Shown in pieces: positions 51,356-58,962 of a DNA stretch of 64,000 nucleotides. Below the pieces are notes generated by a model, which was not told the origin of the DNA, did no database searches, and worked only from the letters and a program-made list of their open reading frames with translations. This DNA is from Pseudomonas defluvii (GTDB lineage Bacteria > Pseudomonadota > Gammaproteobacteria > Pseudomonadales > Pseudomonadaceae). The translations under genes were made by a program, and so were the position numbers. Each line of letters begins with the position of its first letter. Positions within the stretch are counted from its first letter, which is position 1. The stretch spans positions 1 through 64,000 of the forward strand of contig NZ_MBPN01000001.1 of assembly GCF_001695625.1 (NCBI RefSeq), in the 5' to 3' direction.

Positions 51356-51730
51356 TCAGCGCCAGCCACGCGAGCCATGGCACGCGCCGTGGCAGGCACC
51401 ATGACAAGCGTTATGGCAGTAACCCCAGTCGCCGATCCGGGTGGAGTCCATATCTTTTGCTGTGGCTGTGGCCGCCAGCAGCATGTTGTCGATGCCGCCC
51501 ACCATGTTGCCCACGACGATCTCGCTCAACACCTTCTGGTGTTGTTCAACCATAGGCTTGATCGGGTTCATCTCCAGGATGGCGCGCAGACGGGCGATTT
51601 CCTTATCTGCAGCGAGATCTTCAGTCGACTGCTCCACAGTGAACGACTTGTGAGTTTCGGCGTAAGCGCTGGCGGTCAAGGCGCTGACCGCGATTGCGAC
51701 CATGACTCGATTGCCGGTGAACTGCTTCAT
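51356..51730 (-). CDS. Candidate modified-peptide precursor: signal peptide plus four Cys-His repeats
   Basis: 124 residues from the ATG at 51730, with GGAGG 5 bases upstream; an ATG at 51742 has no site. Residues 1-24 are a Sec signal peptide (MVAIAVSALTASAYA, cleavage after AYA). A helical acidic stretch follows (about 25-100). The C-terminus is WGYCHNACHGACHGACHG then SRGWR: C105, C109, C113, C117 each followed by His. CxxxC spacing is not the haem CxxCH motif. A small exported protein with a repetitive Cys-His core among ten radical SAM maturases is the expected look of a RiPP-type substrate; no protease or ABC exporter is adjacent. Confidence 0.75.
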   Translation of the reverse strand: MKQFTGNRVMVAIAVSALTASAYAETHKSFTVEQSTEDLAADKEIARLRAILEMNPIKPMVEQHQKVLSEIVVGNMVGGIDNMLLAATATAKDMDSTRIGDWGYCHNACHGACHGACHGSRGWR

Positions 51731-51767
51731 CTTCCCCTCCATTTCTGCTTGCCCAAAGGGCCGATTC

Positions 51768-52886
51768 TTACCCAGCGATTGCTATCAACCCGGGGTTATC
51801 TCTGGTTGCGATGTGGTCATTCAGTAGCCTGAACGTCATGTATCCCCCTGCACACTCCTGGCTCTCGTCCATTCGGGGCGTGGCCATACAACCTGAGCTA
51901 CAAATAGGCTTGAACTGGCAGGTAGAGCAGTCCATTTGACGCTCCTCTCGGGCAGTCTCAAGCTGGGTGTGCTCCACCACAGTCACGCCAACTGCGTTCC
52001 TGTTATCCCGCTCCGAGGTCAACGCAGTACAGGCGGAGTAATAGCCGTTCTGGTCGAACGTGTGAAAGCGAGTATCACAAGCGCCGGAGAGACACCCGTA
52101 ACCTCCTCTCTCACCGCGGCGCAGCCTTTCCACGCTGGCGATAAGCCCATCCAGCGGAGAGATGTTCAGTTCCTGCCGACCTTCCCGCTGCTGAGTCATG
52201 AAGCGGCTGTAGGCCATGGCAAAGCGACCAATCCACATGCTGTATTCGCGGTTCGTGACTCCGAGCCAATCCCAGTTGGTTATCGCATATCCAGTTCTGG
52301 TCAGCCTCTCAAAGTGGGCCAGGGAAATTCCGCGCTCGAGAAGGAAGTCAATGAGGTCAGTTGGGTTCCTGAACCTGTTGATCAGTGGTTTGGTCACCGT
52401 GATGACCATGTACGGTGTCAGCTGAAGGCTTTGGAGTGTCTGAATGTTGGCCCAGAACTTATTTTCGAACTGCTCGTTCGATTCGGGACGTCCAGCCCTT
52501 ATAAGGCGTATCTCCGGGTCCCAGGACACCCCGACAATGCCATCAAAGAACTCGCGATAGAGCTCAGCCCAACGTAGGTCGAAGGTCATCAAGTTCGTCT
52601 GAAGCGAGAAACGCACGTCGAACTCGGACAGTTCAGTCTTCAAAAACACAACTGACTTGCGCATGAACTCCTGACCAACCAGCGTTGGCTCCCCCCCGTG
52701 GAGCTGGAACAGCAGGACCTGGCCTGGTCGAGCAAAAGAACGGACCTTCGCCGGAATCTGCTCGATATTGTTCCAGTCCATCCGCTTCGGATTGTTGGGG
52801 ATGAAACAGTGTTGGCAGTGGAGATTGCATGCCTCGATGAGCCGCACATAGATCATGTGATCGAAGTCGGGTGCACCCTTGCTCAT
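51768..52886 (-). CDS. Radical SAM/SPASM protein (8 of 10) with LIAIAG tail
   Basis: 372 residues. Radical SAM motif CNLHCQHC (C20, C24, C27), HGGEPTLVG at the SAM site, SPASM CSTCQFKPICSSGC plus a later ECAGG. Ends NPGLIAIAG, close to the LIAVG tails of 36470 and 50100. It is immediately upstream of the candidate precursor gene, so it is the first maturase to suspect for that substrate. Confidence 0.9.
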   Translation of the reverse strand: MSKGAPDFDHMIYVRLIEACNLHCQHCFIPNNPKRMDWNNIEQIPAKVRSFARPGQVLLFQLHGGEPTLVGQEFMRKSVVFLKTELSEFDVRFSLQTNLMTFDLRWAELYREFFDGIVGVSWDPEIRLIRAGRPESNEQFENKFWANIQTLQSLQLTPYMVITVTKPLINRFRNPTDLIDFLLERGISLAHFERLTRTGYAITNWDWLGVTNREYSMWIGRFAMAYSRFMTQQREGRQELNISPLDGLIASVERLRRGERGGYGCLSGACDTRFHTFDQNGYYSACTALTSERDNRNAVGVTVVEHTQLETAREERQMDCSTCQFKPICSSGCMATPRMDESQECAGGYMTFRLLNDHIATRDNPGLIAIAG

Positions 52887-54025
52887 GCGATGCGCTCCAG
52901 CCCGATGGTGTACGGGTCAAAGGGCAGCGCGCCTGCCGCGGACAGGTAGCCGGTAGCAAATCGGCGTCCCTCCTCGTTGGCAACGAACTCTTTGACTTTC
53001 GCTAGGTGTGATCGATAGCCGGCACACTCCCCTGCACCGGTATGAACCTGGTGATCAGTGATTGGGCAGCCGCTCTTGCACCATGAACGGAACTCGCACT
53101 TACGGCAGTGATTCTCGATGTGGTCGATGTGCTGAACCTTGATCCAGCCCAATCGCTCAGGGCTGGACTGGAAGGCATCGATGCCATCCTGGACCTTTGG
53201 CCAAAGGTCTGTCTCGTACTCCATCCGATCAGGGCAGGTGTTGAGCGCTCCGTCAGGATTAATCACTAGAAAGTCGCGCTGGCAGGTTCCGCCCCAGCGC
53301 TCGCCGGGTTGGTTGTGCAATACCCCACCAATGGCCGCTGCCACGGCATTGTTCGTTACGCAGGAACCGGTCCGTCGCAAGTCCTCTATCGACACATCGA
53401 ACAGGTCGCTCAGAAAATCGCTGTGTTCCTTGTTGCTTGGGCGGTCTCCGTCGGCCCCGTAGGGGTTGTACCGCTCGATGTTGAAATGGGTGAACCCGTG
53501 TTCTTTGAACCACCCATAGATCTCCGCTACTCGACCAAGCTCATTGCGCGTCGGCACCATGATTGGGCCCACTTGAAGACTATGGGAGCGGGCCAGGTGG
53601 ACCTTCTCCAGCCAAAGATCGATGTACTTGTTATTGGAGCCCTGTATGGTGCGGCCGCTGAAGTCGATAGAGGAGCCGACGAAGCCATCACACCGCTCCT
53701 GCAAGAATGGGATGTGTGAACTGCGCAGTGGAATGAGCGAGGTCTGGATGGCTTCCTGAATTTCAATACCGGAGAGGCCGCGCCGGACCTTGTCCGAGAG
53801 ATCCATGAGTACCCCGGCACTCATACTTAGCGGCTCGCCTCCGTGGTACAGGATGGAGACTCGGTCGTGCCCCTCCCGTTCGGCCAGGTTGCGGATCAGA
53901 TCCAAGCTGTCCTGGAGGGTAGCCTCCGACATACGGGACTTATTGGCCCGCACATCCTCTGGGAGGTAGCAGAAGTCGCAACCTACGTTGCAGAAGTTTG
54001 TTGGCTTGAGATAGACCTGAAGCAT
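52883..54025 (-). CDS. Radical SAM/SPASM protein (9 of 10), sulfatase-maturase-like
   Basis: 380 residues from the ATG at 54025 in a TGATG overlap; a GTG 12 bases earlier is possible. Radical SAM motif CNVGCDFC (C12, C16, C19), YHGGEPLSMS at the SAM site, SPASM CRKCEFRSWCKSGC plus CAGY. The layout is close to anaerobic sulfatase-maturating enzymes, which oxidise Cys or Ser to formylglycine. No sulfatase is nearby, so another peptide is the likely substrate. ATGA overlap with gene 8. Confidence 0.9.
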   Translation of the reverse strand: MLQVYLKPTNFCNVGCDFCYLPEDVRANKSRMSEATLQDSLDLIRNLAEREGHDRVSILYHGGEPLSMSAGVLMDLSDKVRRGLSGIEIQEAIQTSLIPLRSSHIPFLQERCDGFVGSSIDFSGRTIQGSNNKYIDLWLEKVHLARSHSLQVGPIMVPTRNELGRVAEIYGWFKEHGFTHFNIERYNPYGADGDRPSNKEHSDFLSDLFDVSIEDLRRTGSCVTNNAVAAAIGGVLHNQPGERWGGTCQRDFLVINPDGALNTCPDRMEYETDLWPKVQDGIDAFQSSPERLGWIKVQHIDHIENHCRKCEFRSWCKSGCPITDHQVHTGAGECAGYRSHLAKVKEFVANEEGRRFATGYLSAAGALPFDPYTIGLERIA

Positions 54026-55221
54026 CAGTTTGCCCACCCGTATGCGGAGAGTCGCGCGCGGGCGCTATCGGGAGTGATGCCGAGCTTGTAGAGAATACGG
54101 TCAGCCTCACCAGTCACAACCGACTGCTTGAGACGATTGAAAACCATCTTCCAGCTCTGGCAATAGCCGAACTTGCCCCCCATCCCTCTTTCGAAGAGCA
54201 CGGCATCGCGGGCACAGCCGCCCTCGCATTCGGTGAAATGCGGGCATGTCTTGCAGTCTGGCGGAAGGTTGACTGCTCGCCCCATGATTTCTCGGGAGGC
54301 AGGTGATGCGGCCAGCGCGGGAGCGATGTCGGCACCAGAGTAGAACTTGACCTCAACTGGTTTCGCTTCCTGCACCTCACCGGTAAGGATGTTGCCGAAG
54401 CGAAAGCGCTTGTCGCCGAAATCGCTGAATTCGCTACAGTTGTACACCGAGCCATCAGGATCGATGGTCAGGAACCGACCTCCACAGGACTTCGTCCAGG
54501 GGCACAGCATGCTCTTGTAGCCAGCCACCTTCTGCAGCATCAAGTCCAGCGGCGTAATGCGGAATACCGGGACTTCATCAATCCAGCGATCGTAGAGATC
54601 TACAAGCATCTGTCCATAGGTCGTTGGGGCAATGAGCATACCCGCCTCCCTGGCACGACCGGCGGGGTAGGCGTAGTTGAACCGGATGTCGAATCCTGCT
54701 GAGCCATATGAGAGGGCTCGCTCATACATGTCCATCGCAGCCGTAGCCGCCCCTTCATCGTAAACTCCGATTACGAGCGGTCGAAAGTCGTCGGCGATTA
54801 CCTGGTCCATTGCTCGCCAGAACAGACGGTCATACGTCTCAGCGGAGCCTTTTACCGTGCGGTATTTCTTGTAAGGGTCGAAGCTTGTAGATACCCGGCC
54901 CTCAAAGATTTCCGAGAACACTCGCTTCCATCGTTCAGACTTGTACCCCAAAAGGTTGGTTTGGATTGCAAAGTGAACACCACCATGTTGGGCCAATGCG
55001 TACTCAGCGCAGGCTTCGAAGAAATCAGGGCCCATGAGCATCGGCTCACCGCCATGCCAGATCCAGTCGATGTTTGGCGTGAACGACGGCTGCAGGCGAT
55101 CGAACATCCGCTTGAAATCATCAAGCGACCAACTGTCCGCGCCGTCAGGAGGCGCAGAGCAGTAGGTGCAGTCCGCGTTGCAGTTTTTGGTTGGCTTAGC
55201 AATAACGACTGAATATGGCAT
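54025..55221 (-). CDS. Radical SAM/SPASM protein (10 of 10), joined to pilin gene
   Basis: 398 residues, ATG in a TAATG overlap with the stop of the PilV-like gene. Radical SAM motif CNADCTYC (C14, C18, C21), WHGGEPMLMG at the SAM site, SPASM CKTCPHFTECEGGC and a later YCQSW. Very like gene 3 (39124). The direct coupling to a prepilin gene is the strongest evidence that maturases and pilus are one system. Confidence 0.9.
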   Translation of the reverse strand: MPYSVVIAKPTKNCNADCTYCSAPPDGADSWSLDDFKRMFDRLQPSFTPNIDWIWHGGEPMLMGPDFFEACAEYALAQHGGVHFAIQTNLLGYKSERWKRVFSEIFEGRVSTSFDPYKKYRTVKGSAETYDRLFWRAMDQVIADDFRPLVIGVYDEGAATAAMDMYERALSYGSAGFDIRFNYAYPAGRAREAGMLIAPTTYGQMLVDLYDRWIDEVPVFRITPLDLMLQKVAGYKSMLCPWTKSCGGRFLTIDPDGSVYNCSEFSDFGDKRFRFGNILTGEVQEAKPVEVKFYSGADIAPALAASPASREIMGRAVNLPPDCKTCPHFTECEGGCARDAVLFERGMGGKFGYCQSWKMVFNRLKQSVVTGEADRILYKLGITPDSARARLSAYGWAN

Positions 55222-56240
55222 TAGGGGTAATAGCAGTAGACGTCGACAAGCGACTGAAGGTTGTTCCGCTCTACCTCAGAGCCAATGATATTGGTCGAAA
55301 CGATCCAGTAGCTGCCGTAGTCGAGGAGCCGGTACTCGTAGCCGAAGGCTCCGTGGTTTACCTCTCCCTCCTGCCAGCCACCACGCATTGTTCCTGGGCG
55401 CAGAGATGCCCTTGCAGATCCTCCGCCAGGGCAAGCAGGCTTTATAACTCCGTCGCTGTGGCGGACAAGGTAGGTTCCCTTCTGCACGAAATTCGGGAGT
55501 AGATCGATGAGGTTGGCGTTACCGCGCTGACGCAGGGTTACGTTTTCAACCGAAAGGTTGGTCCCATTCTCGATGGCCACCTCACCGCCATAGGGCGTGC
55601 TGAGGATCAAGCGCCCTGCCTCAGTTCTTACTCGCGCATCCGCACCACCGTTGTTCAGATACATGTTCGAAACTTCATTGATCGAATTTCCCCCGAGCAA
55701 CAACGGGGTCCGCATTCGATTCATCTCAGGGTCGCCGGTATAGACTCGAGAAAGCTTCGAGTTCAGTGCGGGCTCGCTGCCTGGAATCCCGATCGTTGAG
55801 CGGATGGTGTATGTCGATGCATTGCTGATCACTGTCCCAGGCAGGTTGTTCGCGACTACACCATCCCAATCTTGGGCAATGCTCTGTGTGATCGAGAAGG
55901 TGTTTGCATCGCAAGCAGGGGTAACTGCCTGGTTGTACTTGTTGGTAGCGCTGATGCCGGCCAGGGTTGGTGGTGAGGTGCTTTCAAGCACGCTCTTGGC
56001 ATTGGCACAGCTGCTGGCCTGGCCTGGCCAGGAGCCATTCTGCATTCGGTATGAGCGCGCTGCGTCCAGAAAGGACTGGGTTTCCTGTGCAGTTAGGATT
56101 GCCCGCTTCTGGTTGAGCTGCTCCATGTACCTGGGCGTCGTATAGACGGCGATCAACGCCATCACGGCCAGCACAATCGCCAATTCAATCAGCGTGAAGC
56201 CTCCCATCGAGGCCTGGGAATTAGCGCGTCGTTTCTTCAT
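55221..56240 (-). CDS. PilV-like large prepilin
   Basis: 339 residues from the ATG at 56240 (MKKRRANSQASMGG). The prepilin peptidase site is MGG/FTLIE (cleavage after G14, Glu at +5), followed by a hydrophobic N-helix (LAIVLAVMALIAVY). The long C-terminal part has extensive beta structure and several Cys, like the tip adhesin PilV of IncI-type thin pili; no shufflon repeats are seen. Ends VDVYCYYP. The start overlaps the minor prepilin gene by 20 bases. Confidence 0.82.
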   Translation of the reverse strand: MKKRRANSQASMGGFTLIELAIVLAVMALIAVYTTPRYMEQLNQKRAILTAQETQSFLDAARSYRMQNGSWPGQASSCANAKSVLESTSPPTLAGISATNKYNQAVTPACDANTFSITQSIAQDWDGVVANNLPGTVISNASTYTIRSTIGIPGSEPALNSKLSRVYTGDPEMNRMRTPLLLGGNSINEVSNMYLNNGGADARVRTEAGRLILSTPYGGEVAIENGTNLSVENVTLRQRGNANLIDLLPNFVQKGTYLVRHSDGVIKPACPGGGSARASLRPGTMRGGWQEGEVNHGAFGYEYRLLDYGSYWIVSTNIIGSEVERNNLQSLVDVYCYYP

Positions 56241-56748
56241 GGAGGATTCGCTTCTGGTAAGTAACCCAGGCGGAAGAGGAACTCTGCACTGGCCTGGTTG
56301 TGATGATAATCCGGGTGTTCGCCCCGACGTTTTCAGTGGTATATCCACCGTAGTTGTCTTCCTTGAAAGGCAGGTCTACGGCGACGTAGCAGCGCTGTGA
56401 GTCGAACTTGACGAGGATGTTTGAGCCAAGCGGGTTGGTAGCTGGCAAGCGGTAATCGGCACTCAACAGGTTCTGAAGATCCGCTGTTTTCGACCAGTTG
56501 GTAAGAGATCCATAGGTATGGGTGACCTTTAGGTTCGCCCCGACGGTCGAGGACACGGCTTTTGTCCTTGCGATCTCGCAGACAGGAATCAGGTTCCTTG
56601 CCTGCTCAATCGAGGAGTTGATCTTGCCTTGCTGATACTTCTCCATAGCGCCTGGAAGGAGCGCAACGGTCATGACCGCTACAATTACCAGGCAGACGGC
56701 TAGCTCGATGAGGGTGAAGCCGCGAGAGCGAACCATAGCCACAGTCAC
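56221..56748 (-). CDS. Minor type IV prepilin
   Basis: 175 residues from a GTG overlapping the PilR stop (GTGA); an ATG at 56736 is possible. Short leader ending RSRG, then FTLIELAVCLVIVAVMTVALL (cleavage after G10, Glu at +5). One Cys pair in the body (CEIA, RCYVAVDL). Probably a minor pilin in the assembly or tip complex. Confidence 0.82.
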   Translation of the reverse strand: MTVAMVRSRGFTLIELAVCLVIVAVMTVALLPGAMEKYQQGKINSSIEQARNLIPVCEIARTKAVSSTVGANLKVTHTYGSLTNWSKTADLQNLLSADYRLPATNPLGSNILVKFDSQRCYVAVDLPFKEDNYGGYTTENVGANTRIIITTRPVQSSSSAWVTYQKRILHEETTR

Positions 56749-57908
56749 CGCATGGCCGACGCGAGGTTAATGATGGGCAGATAAAAGCCGATCGCGAACA
56801 TCATGATGGTCAGGAGCATCATCGAAAAACCGATGACCGATGACATCTGGGCCACCTTCTCCGAATGCCGAAGGTAGTAGGCCTTTAGAGCATCAGCCAT
56901 ATTGCTCAGCACGTTGTCGCGCCCAGCTGGTGACTGGTTGTCGAAACCCTGGAGGTTCTGAGTAATCAGAGGGGGCCACTCGGGGTTGTCGAAGACGTCG
57001 GATAGCTCTCGACCCTCGACCAGGCGTGCGTGCGCTTCTTGATAGAGAGCATGTGCACGGCCTCGGGAACGTTGCATCATGAACTTGAAACTTTGGGGGT
57101 TGGTGAAGCCGCTGCTGAGCAGTAGCTGGTACGTCTGAACAAACTCCAGGCCCATCCTCACCTTGTTCCTTTCATTCAGGAACGAGAAGCCAGGCAGGTT
57201 CCTCACCATTTCCCATACTCGAGCGCGGAACACGTAGATCCCGGCACCGATTCCAAGCAGGACGTAGAGGTACTCGGTGTAGACCGTGTGCAGAAGCAAG
57301 ATCAACTGGCTCAGGGAATTCAGCTGCAGGTCGAGACGCTGTACATGGATAAAGTCGTGGATAGTGCCGCCTGCCCATAGCGGAATCCCGATGATAAAGC
57401 CAAGACCAAAGCATGCGTTGATCATGGCTTTCTTCATCAGAGCAGAGAACTCTTTCTTGGCTGCCAGACGCTCTGCGATTGCTTTAGAGGCCCTATTCAG
57501 AGCATCAGGCAATCGCCCTGTCTTGTCACCGGCCTCAGCCAGGAGGACCGCGGTTTCGTCGAATCGAAGAAGCGACAGGTACTCTTTTGGGGTTTGACAG
57601 GAGTCGATTTGTGCAAATGTGATCTTCAGTGCTTTGTAGTTCACTGACTCCTGGACCGCCTTGCCGAAGGTCTTGCCTGAAGAAATCTTCGAAGCAATGG
57701 CAGACAACATAAGGACCTGCTCGACAAGGGGAAACTTCTTGTCGAACAAGGCCGATTTGATACCCCCAAGGTGGTCGACAGCAACGCTATGGATGACCGA
57801 CTCGGGGATGCCGGACATGGCAATGGCCTGCTCTTTGGTTTCCGCCTCAACACCGACGGAAACCACACCACCCGATTCACCTAGATACTTCAGTTGGTAG
57901 TAGGCCAT
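56745..57908 (-). CDS. pilR: Pilus inner-membrane platform protein (PilR/GspF/PilC-like)
   Basis: 387 residues from the ATG at 57908, with AGGG 7 bases before. GspF-type layout: two cytoplasmic helical domains and membrane helices (ACFGLGFIIGIPLWAGG; YLYVLLGIGAGIYVF; VIGFSMMLLTIMMFAIGFYLPI). The repeat signatures AEAGDKTGRLPDAL and the C-terminal counterpart around NLQGFDNQSP are visible. It anchors the assembly ATPase. The IncI thin-pilus name PilR fits the gene order. Confidence 0.88.
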   Translation of the reverse strand: MAYYQLKYLGESGGVVSVGVEAETKEQAIAMSGIPESVIHSVAVDHLGGIKSALFDKKFPLVEQVLMLSAIASKISSGKTFGKAVQESVNYKALKITFAQIDSCQTPKEYLSLLRFDETAVLLAEAGDKTGRLPDALNRASKAIAERLAAKKEFSALMKKAMINACFGLGFIIGIPLWAGGTIHDFIHVQRLDLQLNSLSQLILLLHTVYTEYLYVLLGIGAGIYVFRARVWEMVRNLPGFSFLNERNKVRMGLEFVQTYQLLLSSGFTNPQSFKFMMQRSRGRAHALYQEAHARLVEGRELSDVFDNPEWPPLITQNLQGFDNQSPAGRDNVLSNMADALKAYYLRHSEKVAQMSSVIGFSMMLLTIMMFAIGFYLPIINLASAMR

Positions 57909-57918
57909 GGCCAATCCC

Positions 57919-58380
57919 TTAGTTGCAGCGGTACGCCACGGTCACTTTGGTGTTACCGGTCGCGGTTGCAGAGTTCTTCACGATGTTGTTGCTCTGGTTC
58001 AGAGCGGATGCTAGGTCGGCAGCGGCGCTGGTGTCGGTGCTGTCGATGGTGTAGCTGATGGTCACCTGGTTGCTGGTGACAGCATCAACGGTCCAGGCTG
58101 TGTTCCAGACAGTCAGATCGGGCAGGCCGCGTTCCTTCAGCTTGGCTGCAGTGATGGTGGTCGTGCTGCAGGTGTTGGTGCGGCTCACCTGCCGGGCGAT
58201 TGCACCTGGGAAGTCTTTCTGCAGCTGAGTGATCGCAGTGCTCAGCTTGGAGTCTTCACGCGCCTTGAGCATGCCCGGCAGGAAGAAGGCAGTCAGGATT
58301 GCGATGACCCCCAGCACAATGGCCAGTTCGATCAGGGTAAAACCCTTCTGGCGATTACCTTTGGTACTACGTTCGATCAT
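57919..58380 (-). CDS. pilS: Major type IVb prepilin, copy A (PilS-like)
   Basis: 153 residues from the ATG at 58380, AGGA 7 bases upstream. Leader MIERSTKGNRQKG, cleavage before FTLIELAIVLGVIAILTAFF. Two Cys (TNTCSTT and the C-terminal YRCN) should form the pilin disulfide loop. It differs from copy B at about five residues, mostly in the leader. Lies 10 bases upstream of pilR. Confidence 0.88.
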   Translation of the reverse strand: MIERSTKGNRQKGFTLIELAIVLGVIAILTAFFLPGMLKAREDSKLSTAITQLQKDFPGAIARQVSRTNTCSTTTITAAKLKERGLPDLTVWNTAWTVDAVTSNQVTISYTIDSTDTSAAADLASALNQSNNIVKNSATATGNTKVTVAYRCN

Positions 58381-58469
58381 GGATCGTTCCTTTTGTGTGA
58401 GTTTCAAGCTTGCTGTTGTGCAACCAAGACCGCGTGCCGACTTGTCAAGCAGCAGTCAGGCTCGACTAC

Positions 58470-58931
58470 TTAGTTGCAGCGGTATGCCACTGTCACCTTG
58501 GTGTTGCCCGTCGCTGTTGCGGAGTTCTTCACGATGTTGTTGCTTTGGTTCAATGCTGTTGCGAGGTCCGCAGCAGCATTGGTGTCAGTGCTGTCGATGG
58601 TGTAGCTGATGGTCACCTGGTTGCTGGTGACAGCATCAACGGTCCAGGCTGTGTTCCAGACAGTCAAATCGGGCAGGCCGCGTTCCTTCAGCTTGGCTGC
58701 AGTGATGGTGGTCGTGCTGCAGGTGTTGGTGCGGCTCACCTGCCGGGCGATTGCACCGGGGAAGTCTTTCTGCAGCTGAGTGATCGCAGTGCTCAGCTTG
58801 GAGTCTTCACGCGCCTTGAGCATGCCCGGCAGGAAGAAGGCAGTCAGGATCGCGATGACCCCCAGCACGATGGCCAGCTCGATCAGGGTGAAGCCCTTCT
58901 GGCGAATACGCTTGGTTTTACGTTCGATCAT
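58470..58931 (-). CDS. pilS: Major type IVb prepilin, copy B (PilS-like)
   Basis: 153 residues from the ATG at 58931, AGGA 8 bases upstream. Leader MIERKTKRIRQKG, then the same FTLIE helix. The mature part differs from copy A only at two positions (Asn for Ser in DTN, Thr for Ser in LATAL). Identical Cys pattern. Follows the ATPase gene by 31 bases. Confidence 0.88.
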   Translation of the reverse strand: MIERKTKRIRQKGFTLIELAIVLGVIAILTAFFLPGMLKAREDSKLSTAITQLQKDFPGAIARQVSRTNTCSTTTITAAKLKERGLPDLTVWNTAWTVDAVTSNQVTISYTIDSTDTNAAADLATALNQSNNIVKNSATATGNTKVTVAYRCN

Positions 58932-58962
58932 TGATCTATTCCTTTCTCTGTTTTCCTGGCGG

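Larger units (their letters stand above)
57919..58931 (-). repeat. Tandem duplication of the major prepilin gene
   Basis: Two 462-bp genes separated by 89 bases, nearly identical in DNA over most of their length and in protein at about 148 of 153 positions. The 89-base spacer (58381-58469) holds the second gene's ribosome site and no other feature I can name. Confidence 0.9.

Noticed and set aside
51356..51420. Multihaem cytochrome reading of the Cys-His repeats
   Set aside because: Haem c attachment needs CxxCH; here the spacing is CxxxCH (C-H-N-A-C-H), no canonical site is present, and no cytochrome maturation genes are nearby. Not fully excluded for rare CxxxCH attachment.
55221..56240. 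Shufflon at the PilV-like gene
   Set aside because: No inverted partial pilV segments or sfx-like repeats and no shufflon recombinase next to it; the gene is followed at once by a coupled radical SAM gene.
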